Positions 1 through 11,963 of a DNA stretch of 64,000 nucleotides are shown here, one piece after another. The position numbers were made by a program, and so were the translations under genes. Under the pieces are notes generated by a model that was given only the letters and a program-made list of their open reading frames with translations, searched no databases and was not told where the DNA came from. Origin of the DNA: Sycobia sp. Sy_11 (Eukaryota > Arthropoda > Insecta > Hymenoptera > Epichrysomallidae); NCBI GenBank assembly GCA_018907035.1, contig JACCIC010000022.1, positions 1,867,501 to 1,931,500 on the forward strand, written 5' to 3'. Within the stretch, counting starts at the first letter, position 1. Every line of letters starts with the position of its first letter.

Positions 1-66
1 ATAATATCAGATCGATGGTCATTTCGGCAGCAGCCGCCTATATGCTTTCAAGAGGACGAAAATATT

Positions 67-69
<3 letters not shown>

Positions 70-158
<89 letters not shown>
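70..158. repeat. Compound (TA)n-(GA)n microsatellite
   Basis: About 45 bp of TA dinucleotides run directly into about 44 bp of GA dinucleotides. Open frames across it encode only YIYI and RERE/SLSL repeats and are not genes. Confidence 0.98.
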
Positions 159-162
<4 letters not shown>

Positions 163-1470
163 AGGCTTTCGTGCAAAAAAGGGATAAGACGGCAGCTCGC
201 AGGAATCGATTCCTTTTGTATTTCTTCGCATCCCCTTCTTTCTTTTCTCCCTTTTTTTTACAATCCGCGATGTACTAGAAAGCCCCGACGCGAAATATAC
301 AGCGATAAAAGAAATTTTATTACTTTGAGATTTTTTTCTCGGACCGCGCACCCACGATTTTTCCATCGCGCGCGGAGACTTTATGGTTGCTGCGTCGTTA
401 TTGGCCGGGCGGTCTATATACGACTACGTAAATTCCGCATGATAAAGTATTGAAACAGTCGAGTTTTCAATCGCATTATATACTCTGTTCATCATTTATC
501 GGTGTAGGTAATTTACATAAGAAGATTTAATCGACCGCGAGCTTTTCATAAAAGTAATGATAATAATAATAATAACAATAATAATAAAAATTCAACACGA
601 AACTGTCAGTGTGATTTGATACCTCGTCCTATACATCCAGACTGATGAAACTGAACTCATAATATATTGACACTGATGATCGGTCAGAATAATTGATTTC
701 GCGTCATTAACAACCACACATTGATAGAAATAAAAATGACTAACTTTACGTATTTTTTTTCAATTATTTTATGAAGGCACACATCTGCAGGAAGTCCGCA
801 AACAACAATAACAAGGTACTGATTGAATAAGCACAATATCTAACACGTTATTTATCCAAGCGTATAATTGAACGGATCCACCCCCTGTCTCGTGCCCTTT
901 AAAGGCTCGACATTTTATTAAAATAAAATTAAAAGAAAAAAAAAAGAAACTGCCCACGCCTCATACCGCCGACGCCCTCCGGTGTGTATTTATATTCAGA
1001 TATATCCTTGTAAACGCGGTGAAATTTCAATAAAACCGATTTCAATGCGGGCGAGCGAGCGAGCGTTAGTATAGGGAGGGGAGGGGTGTAAACGAAATTT
1101 ACACTTTTATTGAAAGGGCTCCCCCCACCCGTTCAAAAGATGCGCCTCGCCCTCCATCGGGATCCGCGAGGATATGTGGCCGCACACCAAGCCCTCCCCC
1201 CTAACACCAAGAAAGCAGTCGGGAATATAATGAAATTTTCGCACCTGGCCGGGCATGCGTTCGGTCCCGCTTGACGGGCACTTTTGAAAAGAAACGCCCG
1301 CACGGAGCCGCGGTAGGCGGGGCGCGGGTCCGGCGCGTATATTGTCGGGCGCGGTACGCGCGTCTGCCCTTTGTCCGCCGATATCGTTAGATGTATAGAT
1401 ACGAACATATTATGTATATATTGTAGGGAACCCATGCACATTTGGCAGGGATCGCGGCGCATGGCTTAGT
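159..1470. other. Gene-free stretch with GC-rich block
   Basis: No gene is seen. Positions 159-940 are mixed AT-rich DNA with a short (TAA)n run near 560. Positions 940-1470 are GC-rich and CpG-rich, with short purine runs (GCGA repeats near 1050, GGGAGG near 1075). The 109-residue minus-strand frame here has no recognisable domain and probably arises by chance from the base composition. Confidence 0.6.
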
Positions 1471-1540
1471 TCCAGGGTCGGACTAAACTGTCAGGAGGCC
1501 CGCCACTGCCTAGGCCCAAAGCCCCCACTAAAAGATAAAT
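1470..1540. mobile_element. Possible hAT-type transposon terminus
   Basis: The segment opens with CAGGGTCGGACTAAAC and then reads AGGCCCGCCACTGCCTAGGCCC. hAT transposons and their MITEs often start with CAGGG or CAGNG followed by a GC-rich 'CCTAGG.CCC' stretch. I could not find the matching inverted end in the window, so this is either a fragment or a chance resemblance. Confidence 0.25.
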
Positions 1541-1559
1541 AGGCTAACAATTACATTTT

Positions 1560-2473
1560 TATATAATTATGTAAAAAAATTAATAAGAAAACAATAGAAG
1601 TTATAATATATTTAGTATTCACCTCAGGAATTCTAGACAAATAATACTTTCTAGATTTTTTCGAAGAATTTTTTAAATTATTCCTATTATATAAATAATG
1701 ATTTCATATTCAGTTTCGTTTTTTTCGTTTTTTTCTCATTAAAATATTACCGATGGTAATATAATACCAACATCAATTTCTCATGTGTATCTAAAACAAA
1801 CCTACGGAATCAACCTCTACGTACTGGCGTGTCGTTCATATTATGAGATAGTCTGGATCATCTGGTCCTGAAAAACTGCGAGTTCGAGAAAGACAGACTC
1901 TAATTTCGAAGGGTATTTGCATTATCCAAGCATAAACAGAAAAAGCAATTTATTTATTCGCAAGCTAAAAATAGTTGTGAATTTTAAAGAAATGCTTGCA
2001 AAAACATAATTGAAAAGTCGAAAAGAACATATTAATTCTCAAATCTAATTAATGGCTGTGATATTTTTCTTGAAAGAATGGTGAAATACGGTCGACTTTT
2101 TTCAGAAATGACAAAAATTGCTTAAGCTGGCAATGACACTTTTCGTTTCATCCTATACAAATGAACGCTGTTTTTCCAATTTATAAACTATTAGAGTTAA
2201 ACAATTTACTAAGATTGTCGTAATAATTTTTGTTATTATACTGCATATATCTCATGCTATTTTGAATTACGCACGCGTCGCATTGTCGAACGTCTGTCAG
2301 CTGCCTGTAGGGCAGACATTGTACTTCCGGAAACACACGATATAACTGCTTTTTTATTTAAATATCTCGTCAAAATTATCATTAATACATAACTTTCAAT
2401 ATATCATTAAAATTTTTAAGAAATAATCAATACGCGTCCCATTTATGAATAGGATCTTTCATTTTTTTAAAGA
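1560..2473. other. AT-rich DNA, nothing recognised
   Basis: This is unique-looking AT-rich sequence with no coding frame, no RNA gene and no long repeat. A small hairpin (CTGCC/GGCAG arms) lies near 2300. Confidence 0.6.
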
Positions 2474-2894
2474 AATTTATAAATATATTCATTGGTCTTA
2501 CAGTCCAATTAAATCAATCGTAAATAATACGTAATTATATCAATATACATTGATATTAATATTAATACATCAATACATAAAAATAATAAAAATAAAAATA
2601 AAACTTAAAAATTATAATGGCAGTCAGACTGTCCTTGTATATAGTCACCCCCATAGACTAATCTGAAAATAAAATATTAGCTGAAAAAAATTTTTTGTTA
2701 GTAAAGTGCAATCTGACTGTCTCCACCACCCTTACCTAATTGAAGGTGTAGTCCAACGTCTCGAGCTCGCTACGGCTCCTCATCAGGGACTAAACGAAAC
2801 CTTATATTCTAATCTATATATACCCTATCCCCCAATGAAAATATTTATTAATTTGTATATAAGCAGTCGACAAAAATACAATTAAAGTATTTTT
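2474..2894 (-). mobile_element. Short hammerhead-bearing retroelement, copy A
   Basis: This non-coding element of about 420 bp is the same family as the one at 22182-22607. Its left part carries ATTGGTCTTACAGTCC (near 2491). The centre, read on the minus strand, matches the centre of the 22-kb copy, including the 40-nt hammerhead-like motif at 2751-2790. The right end (AATATTTATTAATTTGTATA near 2840, then a GCAGTCGA segment) matches the 22-kb copy on the plus strand. The core is therefore inverted relative to its right flank when the two copies are compared. Short inverted ends remain as CATTGG and CCAATG. A possible but imperfect target duplication (ATTTTTTTAAAG near 2461, ATTTTTTATAGAG near 2889) brackets it. 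No protein is encoded. Boundaries are approximate. Its assignment as a non-autonomous Penelope-like relative is inference. Confidence 0.65.
2751..2790 (-). ncRNA. Hammerhead ribozyme-like motif (copy A)
   Basis: Read on the minus strand: GTCC (stem I), CTGATGA (core), a short stem II with GAGC pairing to GCUC around an 8-nt loop, then GAGA where the core needs GAAA, then C-GU-U and GGAC (closing stem I). The order and spacing fit a type I hammerhead whose stem III is reduced to a palindromic ACGU. The core base after GA is G instead of the invariant A, so this copy should be inactive. One extra unpaired G lies between CTGATGA and stem II. It differs from the 22-kb copy at three positions out of 40. 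Confidence 0.5.
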
Positions 2895-3650
2895 TATAGA
2901 GTTATTAATAAAATAAATTTCAGTTCTGGCAGGTCTCTCATAAGAGTTAATGCAAAACCAGGTTATGTTTCTGATATGCAAAAGGCTCATTCTCGAAACA
3001 GACTTTATTATTCTTTTATAATTCTTTCAAACTATATACTCATCGTATTCCTTTTATTCTATAAACAATATAGTATTATAATATTGTACATATATTAATT
3101 TTTTCGATTATAGTAATTGAGACTTGCATCCAAATTAAAATGCTCATTTACTAGCCAGAAACAAGATTCTAGCTTTAAACCTAGTTTCTACCTATTTTTT
3201 AATTTTATTGACAATGTTCACATTTTTCATTCCAAGATTTGCCTAATTTTAAGCTATGATAAATTGATTCTATTTTTAATACCTAGTAACTACTTTCCAA
3301 CCTATTGAAAATTGTTAGATTTCTGCCGGGGTTCATATAAGCTTTTAAGCGCAAAAGTTTTTTGCGCTCATCTACGACAATTGATAAAAGGTATAATATT
3401 GCTTTTAGAACGTTCGGGTTTTCTCGAGAAAGGCCATCGCTGAAAATGAATTTTCGACACAGAAGTGGGTAGGCCGGTGCCTGATCGGACGAGGGAAGGG
3501 TCTCTTGTTTTTCTCAACACGTATTGTGTCCAAGTGGATGATCTTTGAGATTTAATCAAGCTCGCGTTTTCAATTGGATCGATAAAATCAAATCGACATC
3601 CGTGAGTTAGCCAGGGAGTTATTCCGCTTTGTTTGCTTCTGAAAATATTA

Positions 3651-3654
3651 TATG

Positions 3655-3710
<56 letters not shown>
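3651..3710. repeat. (TA)n microsatellite
   Basis: About 60 bp of TA dinucleotide with a few TG interruptions. Confidence 0.97.
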
Positions 3711-3712
<2 letters not shown>

Positions 3713-4128
3713 AAAAATTATCTTTGTGTTCCCTGGGCTATTTAGCTTTTTATTACCTTTCGGGCCGGATGGCAGGGTGAGCGATAAAAGTGGACGAGGG
3801 GCTAAAAATAAAGGAATCCAGGCTCCTTTGTATTTGGATAAAAGCTGGGTTTACCCGTTTACGAGGTGCCGCGCGGCGCGAAAACTGTATTGGCATAATA
3901 ATATACGAATGAAAAATTGTCGTAGCCGGTTCCGGCATAACCGAGGACAAGGAGATGAAAGAGCGTATAGAATTATAATTGGAACAATGACGCTAGGTCG
4001 AGGCCGTTAAATCGGGACCAATGATGCATCGACAGTTTAACCCCCTTCGCTCTCTCGTAAATTGAACTCCTCTCTGTCTCTCGTTCTCTTTCGGATTATT
4101 TCAGATATCCAAGTGTCCGAACTAATTT

Positions 4129-4129
<1 letters not shown>

Positions 4130-4171
<42 letters not shown>

Positions 4172-4174
4172 CTC
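4130..4174. repeat. (CT)n microsatellite
   Basis: About 35 bp of pure CT is followed by an imperfect pyrimidine tail. Confidence 0.97.
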
Positions 4175-4413
4175 TTTTCCACTTGCTCTCTCCTGCAGTC
4201 TACCCGACTGCCGTTCGAGACAACTAATGATTCTCTCCTCGGCATTGAAATGGCGCATGGGACTGCGGGAGCATAGATATACAGACGCAAGGAATTATAT
4301 ACGGAAACCGAGATATAATCCCGTAAAGAGACGCGAGCAGCTGCTGCACGTCAGTATCAAGAACTCACACAGACACGTAACTTTTGTCGCGGAAATGAGA
4401 GGAGAAATGACCG

Positions 4414-4414
<1 letters not shown>

Positions 4415-4477
<63 letters not shown>
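4415..4477. repeat. (TA)n microsatellite
   Basis: About 63 bp of uninterrupted TA dinucleotide. Confidence 0.98.
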
Positions 4478-4482
<5 letters not shown>

Positions 4483-4834
4483 GACTGGATGTCGGAAAAA
4501 GCTCACGTTTCAATTCGGCTTTAAATGGAATTATCGAATGTTTAAGTCAAAAGAGATAGAGCTAAGCAAGAGAGAAAGAAAGAGAGAGAGAGAGAGAACG
4601 AGGCTAGTATATTATAATCCCATATCTAACAAAGCCAATTAGTCGATTATTAAACTTTGGTGAAATAGGAATAATAGTGTCCGCATATAGAAATGTGTAG
4701 AATTATGAGATTAAATTAATTTTATTTGACAATTACGTATACAGCGAATTGTCCAGCATGCTCGAGAGAGTTACATTTAAAACACGCTGATGTGCCAACC
4801 TCAACAAAGGCCGAATGGGATCAAACCTCAGATA

Positions 4835-4837
<3 letters not shown>

Positions 4838-4883
<46 letters not shown>

Positions 4884-4888
4884 ACACA
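4838..4888. repeat. (CA)n microsatellite
   Basis: About 50 bp of CA dinucleotide with one TA interruption near the end. Confidence 0.97.
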
Positions 4889-5198
4889 TTTATAATAATT
4901 CAATTTTGTTGATCACATTATGGAGTGGTGTTGATTTTTATAGTTGACTTTTGCATTATAATTTGATCATAGCCTACAGTGAAGTTAATTAGATAACTTA
5001 AATATTAAATATTAAATATTAAATTATAAAAAAAAAATAAATGAATATTATTTAGATAGTAAACACGAGATAGCTTTTTTTAGTTTTTATGGTAAATTAA
5101 TTAGCTGTTAAACTATCAATTGAATACAGCTAGTAAAAAACTGTTATTATGCTTTTTTACGAGCCTGTCATAATTTATGAAGTTTATTCATCAATACT

Positions 5199-5402
5199 TT
5201 TTTATTATGTTATTTAACGTCGCTCTATTTATGCTTCCCAATATTGGTGCTAATCAGCGACGGAGATCTACGATGTGTTTGTAAACAAAACACATGTAAA
5301 TTATTACAGCGGTGCTTGTATCAATCGGCCGAGACCGGGATTTGAAATCGGATCACCAAGTTACTAGTCCTTCGCTCGAGCGATCGAGCCATTGTAGGCC
5401 TC
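5199..5402 (-). mobile_element. tRNA-derived SINE, copy 1 (with 13-bp TSD)
   Basis: Read on the minus strand, the element starts at 5402 with a tRNA-like head (GAGGCCTACAATGGCTCG). It continues through a B-box-like GATTTCAAATCCCGG and then a non-tRNA body ending AACGTTAAATAACATAAT with a short A-rich tail. Perfect 13-bp direct repeats, ATTCATCAATACT, flank it at 5186-5198 and 5403-5415. This is the signature of target-primed retrotransposition. Further copies of the same sequence lie at 13336, 20971 and 40446, and a divergent head at 33839. SINEs of this kind are transcribed by RNA polymerase III from internal A and B boxes and borrow a LINE's machinery. It is not a functional tRNA: the head folds poorly and is fused to about 130 bp of other sequence. 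Confidence 0.85.
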
Positions 5403-7726
5403 ATTCATCAATACTATTCGTTATTATCATCAACAAGGTACTGTCATTGCCTTTCTGTAACTGTTTCATAAAGTACTAATATGTTGAAATAAATTTTATT
5501 ATTTAAACAAAATGAAGCGAAAGACTTTTGAATAAAATATTTAAGAAATTAGAATTACTACTTCATTTTTTGTATGTTATTTACAGTAAGACTTATAATG
5601 TTCCATTCTAAAATTTTTTACAATCAATGAAAGTGATTTGTTGATAAATTTTACGAAAATTACAGAAATAATTTTAGACTATTATTGATTTCGCCTCACC
5701 CCTCTTAAACCAAAACACGCACTCACACATACACACACACATACTCTTATTATAATTCGTTGCTAATTACGTTCCCTTGAGGAGTTTCCAGCGTGTTGAT
5801 TCGTGCAAATGAGGGTCACTGAAAAGTGCATTATGCTTGATCATTTTTTATTTGATAAATTATACAAATAAGTTTTTGAAAGTATTAAATCAAGCGGATG
5901 AGATGCAAAAAAACTCTTTTTTTCTGGATGCCCTTCCAAGCCATCGAAAACTGAGGTAAACAGTAATTTGAATGAGCAGCAACTACAGTAAACAAGATTC
6001 TCGTAAATTCTAATAGGTCCCATGTATCGTGTTACCCTGTGTAAATGACATGGGCACATAAAGATTAGATGCTACACTGAAACCAATTCTGGAGAGTTTA
6101 ATACTTATTTTCTCCGCAGTTGAAGCAACGACCAGGTATTTTTGCGGAAGCGTATGGGAACAGTTTTTTGCGAAAGTGAATGACTAAACAGTTATATGTG
6201 TAAAAAAGGTACGGCATACTCGAAGTCTCGTTATTAAAATCTGATTTTTTCTAGTGTACCGTGTCGCAGAATGATGCATGTATTTGCTTTTCCGTAGACT
6301 ATGCAGGAATGATGAATTATTTTTCTTCTTTTATTGGCCCCTTGCTTCTTTGAACCTTTAATTGACATTTATATTTATTAATTTTTACGGTGTATGAAGC
6401 AGAAATCAATGGCGCACATTAGATAATATAATTCGGATTCGACTCAACCAGCATATTAATAAAATAAACCAATAGTCGCGCATATTTTTCGTGCCGAATT
6501 GCGTCCTTGCGCTTCAATTCGTTCGCTCAAATTGCATAGAACACCTGGTCATGGGAGTACAGGCTAGGGCAATCTTTCGAGTGACCTCGCACCCTCCCCT
6601 CCTCGACTACTCTTGAAATACTCAAATACATCGGTTCTACATATTAGTAGCCTTTGAATCTCGTGCAGCGTAACGCGACGGCGCATTCCAACACTTAAAC
6701 GCAATGAGGTTTTTTTTCTGCGCTCCTCTGTGCGGGACTGGTTTAACCCGAGTGCGTTGTATATAGAATAGACATAAACGTCTGCGGTTATTAATAAAAT
6801 TCGAGTGTTGCTCAATGTGTTAGTTCTTTAAGCGGTCACAGTTTCGTCGTCTACCCCCGCCCCTACTCGTTTTTTTTGACAAACACACCCATTTTTTACA
6901 CCCATGCCACAATGGTGTTATTGTCAAATCAACTTTCTCCTCCCCTCGCGAGCTCTTCACCTAATCAAAATTAGCACGAGGAATTGTACCCGAGTATGTA
7001 GACTTCTTTTATGTACGTACAGATGTGCATGTGTGTATGTGTTCCGTATCTACGCATGTGTAATATCATATAATGTATGTAATACATAGGGTCGGAGATC
7101 TTAATTGTCCATTGAAAAGGGTAGGTTCTACTTGCGACATAATCTGTCTCTCTGTTCTATGGGTTCTACTTGCGACATAATCAGTTTCTCTGAACTTATT
7201 GATCACGATTTAACAATTTTTTATGTTTTATTTTTCGATTATCTGTTATTTATATTTGTTTATATTATTTATATTTATCTATTATAAAAAAAATTTTAAT
7301 TTAAGATTTTAAGAAGTTTTTTAAATTTGTTTAAAAATAAAAAAGCAAATTGATGGAGATATTTCAAAACCTTAGAATTTAGATTGAATGAACGAATATT
7401 GAAGAAATAAGAGCATTATAAAAATGAGGTCATTGACGACAATTGAATTACAATTTGAAAATATCGAAAATTGCATCGCTTTTAACTTTGACTTTCATAT
7501 GTAACAACGATAAAATTTTTCATTATTTGATGCATATAAAAATCTTCATTGTTCATAAAATTAGAATTTCACTTTCTCTTCTACGTATTTAATACACAAT
7601 AGTCCTTTGAGATCATATTAAAATGAAGTTTGAAATTTCGAGTTCAAACAGAAGAAATCAGTTGCAACTACAAGCATTATAAATTATTTGTATTTGTACC
7701 ATTTGTCCATGCCGAAAACTTTTCTT

Positions 7727-7728
<2 letters not shown>

Positions 7729-7769
<41 letters not shown>
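7729..7769. repeat. (GA)n microsatellite
   Basis: About 41 bp of GA. A second, shorter GA tract follows at 7954-7983. Confidence 0.97.
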
Positions 7770-7773
<4 letters not shown>

Positions 7774-8769
7774 GAGAGAAAGCTCTGTCCCCTTTGCTTT
7801 TGCCCTTTTCCCTCCACCCTCTAACCCCCTGGCTCTTTTTCTTTGCACGTCGTCATTGCCGCAGCAGCCGCCTACCGTTTGTCCAACATATAAGCCGTCT
7901 TTGTGACCGCGTTTTAATGACCGATCTCGGTTATTGTGTAGGCCCGAAAAGACGGAGAGAGAGAGAGAGAGAGAGTGAGAGAGTGACGGAGGGGGGATAA
8001 ATTGACACAATGGTGGACGCATACTCGCGTTCGAGAGGCACGCGCTTATGACGGGGAGGATGGAAGGGGCGGGGGTATATAAAAAAATAGATGCAAAACG
8101 AATCGAACCGGGTTCGGCAGCAATAATGACGAGGTCAACTGTCGCGCGAACGCACGGTCAGGCTCTGTGAGCTATTATATAATGGAACCAATTGTTCGGC
8201 AATTTGTGCCGTTGAGCCGTTCTGCAGCGAGCGTTCGTTATTAATGCCCCGATAATTTGCAAACGCATTGACAGCCCTGCGCGTGGGAGCGGACATACTC
8301 GTTTTAATCCAATTTTTCCGCGCTTATAATTTTTCACATTTGCGCTTTTCTCCTCTATTTTTGCTTGTTGTTTTAACTTTTTTTTCCTCTCTTTCAAGTA
8401 ATAACATACATTGCCTGCCGCAATGGGGCTTATTGTTTTATTTGGTAGTTTTTCAGTGCAGCGCTTTCGCCGAAAATTTTCATTTATTCACTTATAATGT
8501 ATAATTTCAGTTTAATTACTTATTAGGCTCATAAGCACTATAGAAAATGCGAACTGCGTTGTATTATATCAAGTGCCATGGTACAAAAACAAGTAACAAA
8601 TAATGAAACTACAATAATATTTGCTTAGCGTGGGGAAGCCGAGTACCGAGAGGGTATGTTCGTCCAAACCCTATAGTCTTACAAACTGACCATTATTGGA
8701 ACGGAAATGAATATAGGATTGGAAGGGGGGATCCCTTTACCCCTTTTCGTTTGACTATTATTCGTGTAA

Positions 8770-8776
<7 letters not shown>

Positions 8777-8820
<44 letters not shown>
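8777..8820. repeat. (CT)n microsatellite
   Basis: CT dinucleotides with one TTT interruption, preceded by a run of C. Confidence 0.96.
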
Positions 8821-9241
8821 TTGTCTATCTCTCACCCTCACTCACACTCTGTCTAACTTGGCCTCTATGTATGTCCCTCGTGTGAAAATGAATGCATTAT
8901 TTCATTATATATAATCGGTGCACCAACTAAACTGCGAGAAAAACAACGAATAAATACAACCGTAATTGAGAGTTGTGATAGATTCACGCGTGTATACATG
9001 AGCGCTGCAATTTTAACAAACATTTTTTAATGTGGTAACTATTACCGATATACTTGAGATAAACAGAATTTATATAAAATGAGATAGGCGTTATAAAATT
9101 AATAAAAAACAACGATGTAATGGAAGTACTTTTTTTATACACGCATTTCTTTTTCATATAATTTGATATAATTTAAAAATAACATTGCGATTGGAGAATA
9201 CTTTTTCTGAACAAGAACTTTCTATGCACAGCCGATATAAT

Positions 9242-9244
<3 letters not shown>

Positions 9245-9296
<52 letters not shown>

Positions 9297-9330
9297 CTGT
9301 GCGCGCGCGCGCGTGTGTGTGTGTGTGTGT
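9245..9330. repeat. Compound (TA)n-(GC)n-(GT)n microsatellite
   Basis: About 50 bp of TA is followed after a 4-bp spacer by GC and then GT dinucleotides. All three are alternating purine-pyrimidine, and the GC/GT part is of the kind able to adopt Z-DNA. Confidence 0.96.
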
Positions 9331-9601
9331 AATGAAATGAAAAAGGATAAGGGTGTCGGGGAGAGGAAATTCATCAGTTATTTTCGACGTACCCCTTGAT
9401 AACTTGTAAGAACATACATCGTATACATAACATGTAGATATACGAGGCATCAATCGGAAAGATACTTTGACGAACTTAATATTTTCTTGTGGATCTAACA
9501 TTTCTGCTTCTCAATCTACAATCAACAGGTAAAATCTCAATCACCAACTATAGATATTCGCTCACGTTCTCCCTAAGTTTTATAATACAATTTCCCTAGT
9601 A

Positions 9602-9628
9602 CGGACTTTCTCTTCCTTTCTTTCTCTG

Positions 9629-9691
<63 letters not shown>
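9602..9691. repeat. (CT)n microsatellite
   Basis: An imperfect pyrimidine run passes into about 48 bp of pure CT. A further short CT tract lies at 9954-9988. Confidence 0.96.
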
Positions 9692-9695
<4 letters not shown>

Positions 9696-10019
9696 CTTTC
9701 TGTCTTATTTTTTTCTGTCAATCTTATTAGTTTTAAGTAATTGTTTGTTTTTTTTCCTTTTATTTTAAAATACAATTTGTTGTGCAATGATCACAATGAC
9801 TCACAAAATCGCTTTGACATTTAGCCAATAATAACTTATTTTTCTTTATTTTATACCATGTAATAACTATCTCGGCCTTCCAAGTTCTCAGCTTAAATAA
9901 ATTCTACGTATATTTATAAATTCTCTCTAACTGCATGTCTCGCTCTCTATCGCCCCTCTCTCTCTCTCTCTCTCTTTCTTTCTCTCTCTATTTTTTGCTC
10001 CGGAGTTTTTCCCTGGCCT

Positions 10020-11700
10020 TTAGAAGAAGAAGGTACTTGCTATGTCATTGAAAAGATGCAAACTGCCTTCCTTCCAATTTGATTTTAGACCCATTTCAGA
10101 ATTATACTTTTTTAAGCTATTAGAGAAGCTTATGATTCTCTAATTTGGTCATTCAAGACCAAATTCAGAACTCCGTACATTCTCTTGCTGTTGACTTCAT
10201 GCAGACGGGCTTTAAACGTTTTCGTTCAATTCAAACAGCCATGCTAAAGTTGGCCAATGGTATTAGGAATGACATAAATAGAAAATAGGTCAATTTGCTC
10301 CTCATTTTTTATTTCAGTAAGGTATTTGACACTATACGCTTTTCACTTCTGTTTAAAAGTTATTGTCTTTTGTATCTCTCTAGAGCAGCCCTAAAATGGG
10401 CATTTTTTTACTTTTATAGAGGATACAGTCAATTATTAATTCAGAAGAAAAGTCTTCTTAAATCGAGACGTGCATTTAATTTTCTTCTTATTTATTAGTG
10501 ACTTATACGACGTACTTGATCTATACAATATAAAGCATATTCTATATGCTGAAGACCTACAAATGTATCTTTAGGTATCCCATAGTCGGACAGAATAGAG
10601 TGATCAACTTTGCTTTCACGGATTGCTTTAATTGTGCCACATTGGGCAACTTCTGCCTCATTAAGAATGAAAACTTGAAAAATGAAAATAAGATATTTGT
10701 ACTTCACAGCATTATAGCTGAAATTAAAAAGGAACTAAGCTTAGTATCGATCTTGGCAACTCATTTTACTTTATCATGGAAATTCCATGTTCATCAGATC
10801 ATATTAATGTTTAACATAAATCATTTACGCTTTTTTAAAAACTATACCACCGAGATTTTATTAAAGAAGCTGGCTGAAACAGTCCTGTTTCGATATCTAG
10901 ATTACTGTTCAGTAGATATGCTTGACTCATCCCTTGAGAATAGAAATAGACTTCAACTGCAAAATTCCTGTTTGGCCTAAATACAGGAGTTTAGATGTGA
11001 TGTGCATGTCACCCTTTTCAGCGTGAGTTCGTTACGCACAGATAGAAGTGATTCTTTCATTGGTATAATCTACTCTACGAAATCGTATGTATGCATTTAT
11101 CTGAGTATTTAGCGTCTCTCGTCACTAAAACTATGACCATCAAAACTTCCAAGCGTTAGATAATAGAGGTTAACCTCTCAAAATGAGCTCTGAAATTGGA
11201 AAATGATCTTTTCATGCTCAAGGTTTTTGTAATTGAGATAACTATATTGTATAGATTTGTAATCTGACTATGTTTTAGTATAAATGATAATTTATTATGT
11301 TTCGTACGTTTCATCCCATTTATTCCTAATTTTATGTTTTATGTATAAACGTATTGATTGGAACGAGTCGCTTCAGTGTTCGAATCTGCGGATAAGTCAT
11401 TTATTCATTTAATTACAATATTTATTTCATAGAATAATATGACTGTATGTACTATATTTAATTTGTATCTCTATGTTTTACTTATATTTTGATGTAACTT
11501 ACTTATTTTACTATTTTATTCTATGTTACAATATAACTATCTATGTTATTTATAGGAATGACTTACTGTATTGGTCTAGAGTGTTTTTGTTTTTAGTTAT
11601 TTTAATATTTTGTGGAATTTTATGTATCAAGAAAATAACTTTTGTACCATTTTATTGATTAAAAAAGAAATGAATTTCAATAAATAAATTCAAAAATTTA
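10020..11700 (+). pseudogene. Decayed LINE reverse transcriptase (Jockey-like)
   Basis: Translating across several frames gives recognisable fragments of a non-LTR reverse transcriptase in the correct order. DFRPISELYFFKLLEKL lies near 10080. A 'TGFKRF.S.QTAMLKL' block lies near 10205-10255. LLLIFYFSKVFDT (the usual D-F-S-K-A-F-D-T box, first aspartate replaced) lies near 10297-10332. ALKWAFFYFYRGYSQ follows at about 10388-10430. A catalytic box reads YAED at 10545-10556, where YADD is expected. C-terminal fragments continue to about 11170. At least three frameshifts and several stops break it, and the 5' part (ORF1, endonuclease) is absent. The AT-rich remainder to about 11700 ends in AATAAATAAATTCAAAA, which looks like a LINE 3' tail. 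The clade is not certain. Confidence 0.75.
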
Positions 11701-11748
11701 TAATGCTATTTTATATTCATGATTACAAAGAAATACATGGTCTATCGA

Positions 11749-11751
11749 TCT

Positions 11752-11782
<31 letters not shown>

Positions 11783-11784
11783 CC
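11749..11784. repeat. (CT)n microsatellite
   Basis: A CT tract with CCCT interruptions at its start. Confidence 0.95.
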
Positions 11785-11822
11785 ACCAGTCCTTGTCCTT
11801 CTATCTTAGTTTGTGTGCGCGT

Positions 11823-11963
11823 GTGCACTATTTAAAAACATTTAATATTAAAACGAATTTATGATATTTTCGTTCTCGGTTCTCTCCAAATTTCCATGAT
11901 TCTTCACAAAATATCAATTACAGATTAAGAAACCAAAGGTAATAAGTAATTGTGATGAGCGCT
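11823..11963 (+). repeat. Diverged direct repeat, unit 1
   Basis: About 140 bp align with 12513-12658 in the same orientation at roughly 80 % identity by eye. Shared blocks include TTCTCGGT.CT.TCCAAAT, TCCATGATTCT.CAC and AAGGTAAT.AGTAATT. It has no coding potential and its origin is unknown. Confidence 0.75.

Larger units (their letters stand above)
2895..5185. other. Gene-free AT-rich stretch with microsatellites
   Basis: No gene is seen. The open frames are short or run through TA, CT or CA tracts. Somewhat GC-richer patches at 3400-3600 and 3750-4020 show no recognisable coding or RNA signal. Confidence 0.6.
5416..10019. other. Gene-free stretch with microsatellites
   Basis: No gene or transposon is recognised. 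It is mostly AT-rich, with GC-richer patches at 6480-6980 and 7780-8340. The open frames are short and carry no domain signal. A 21-bp direct duplication (GGTTCTACTTGCGACATAAT...) occurs at 7124-7144 and 7162-7182. Confidence 0.6.
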
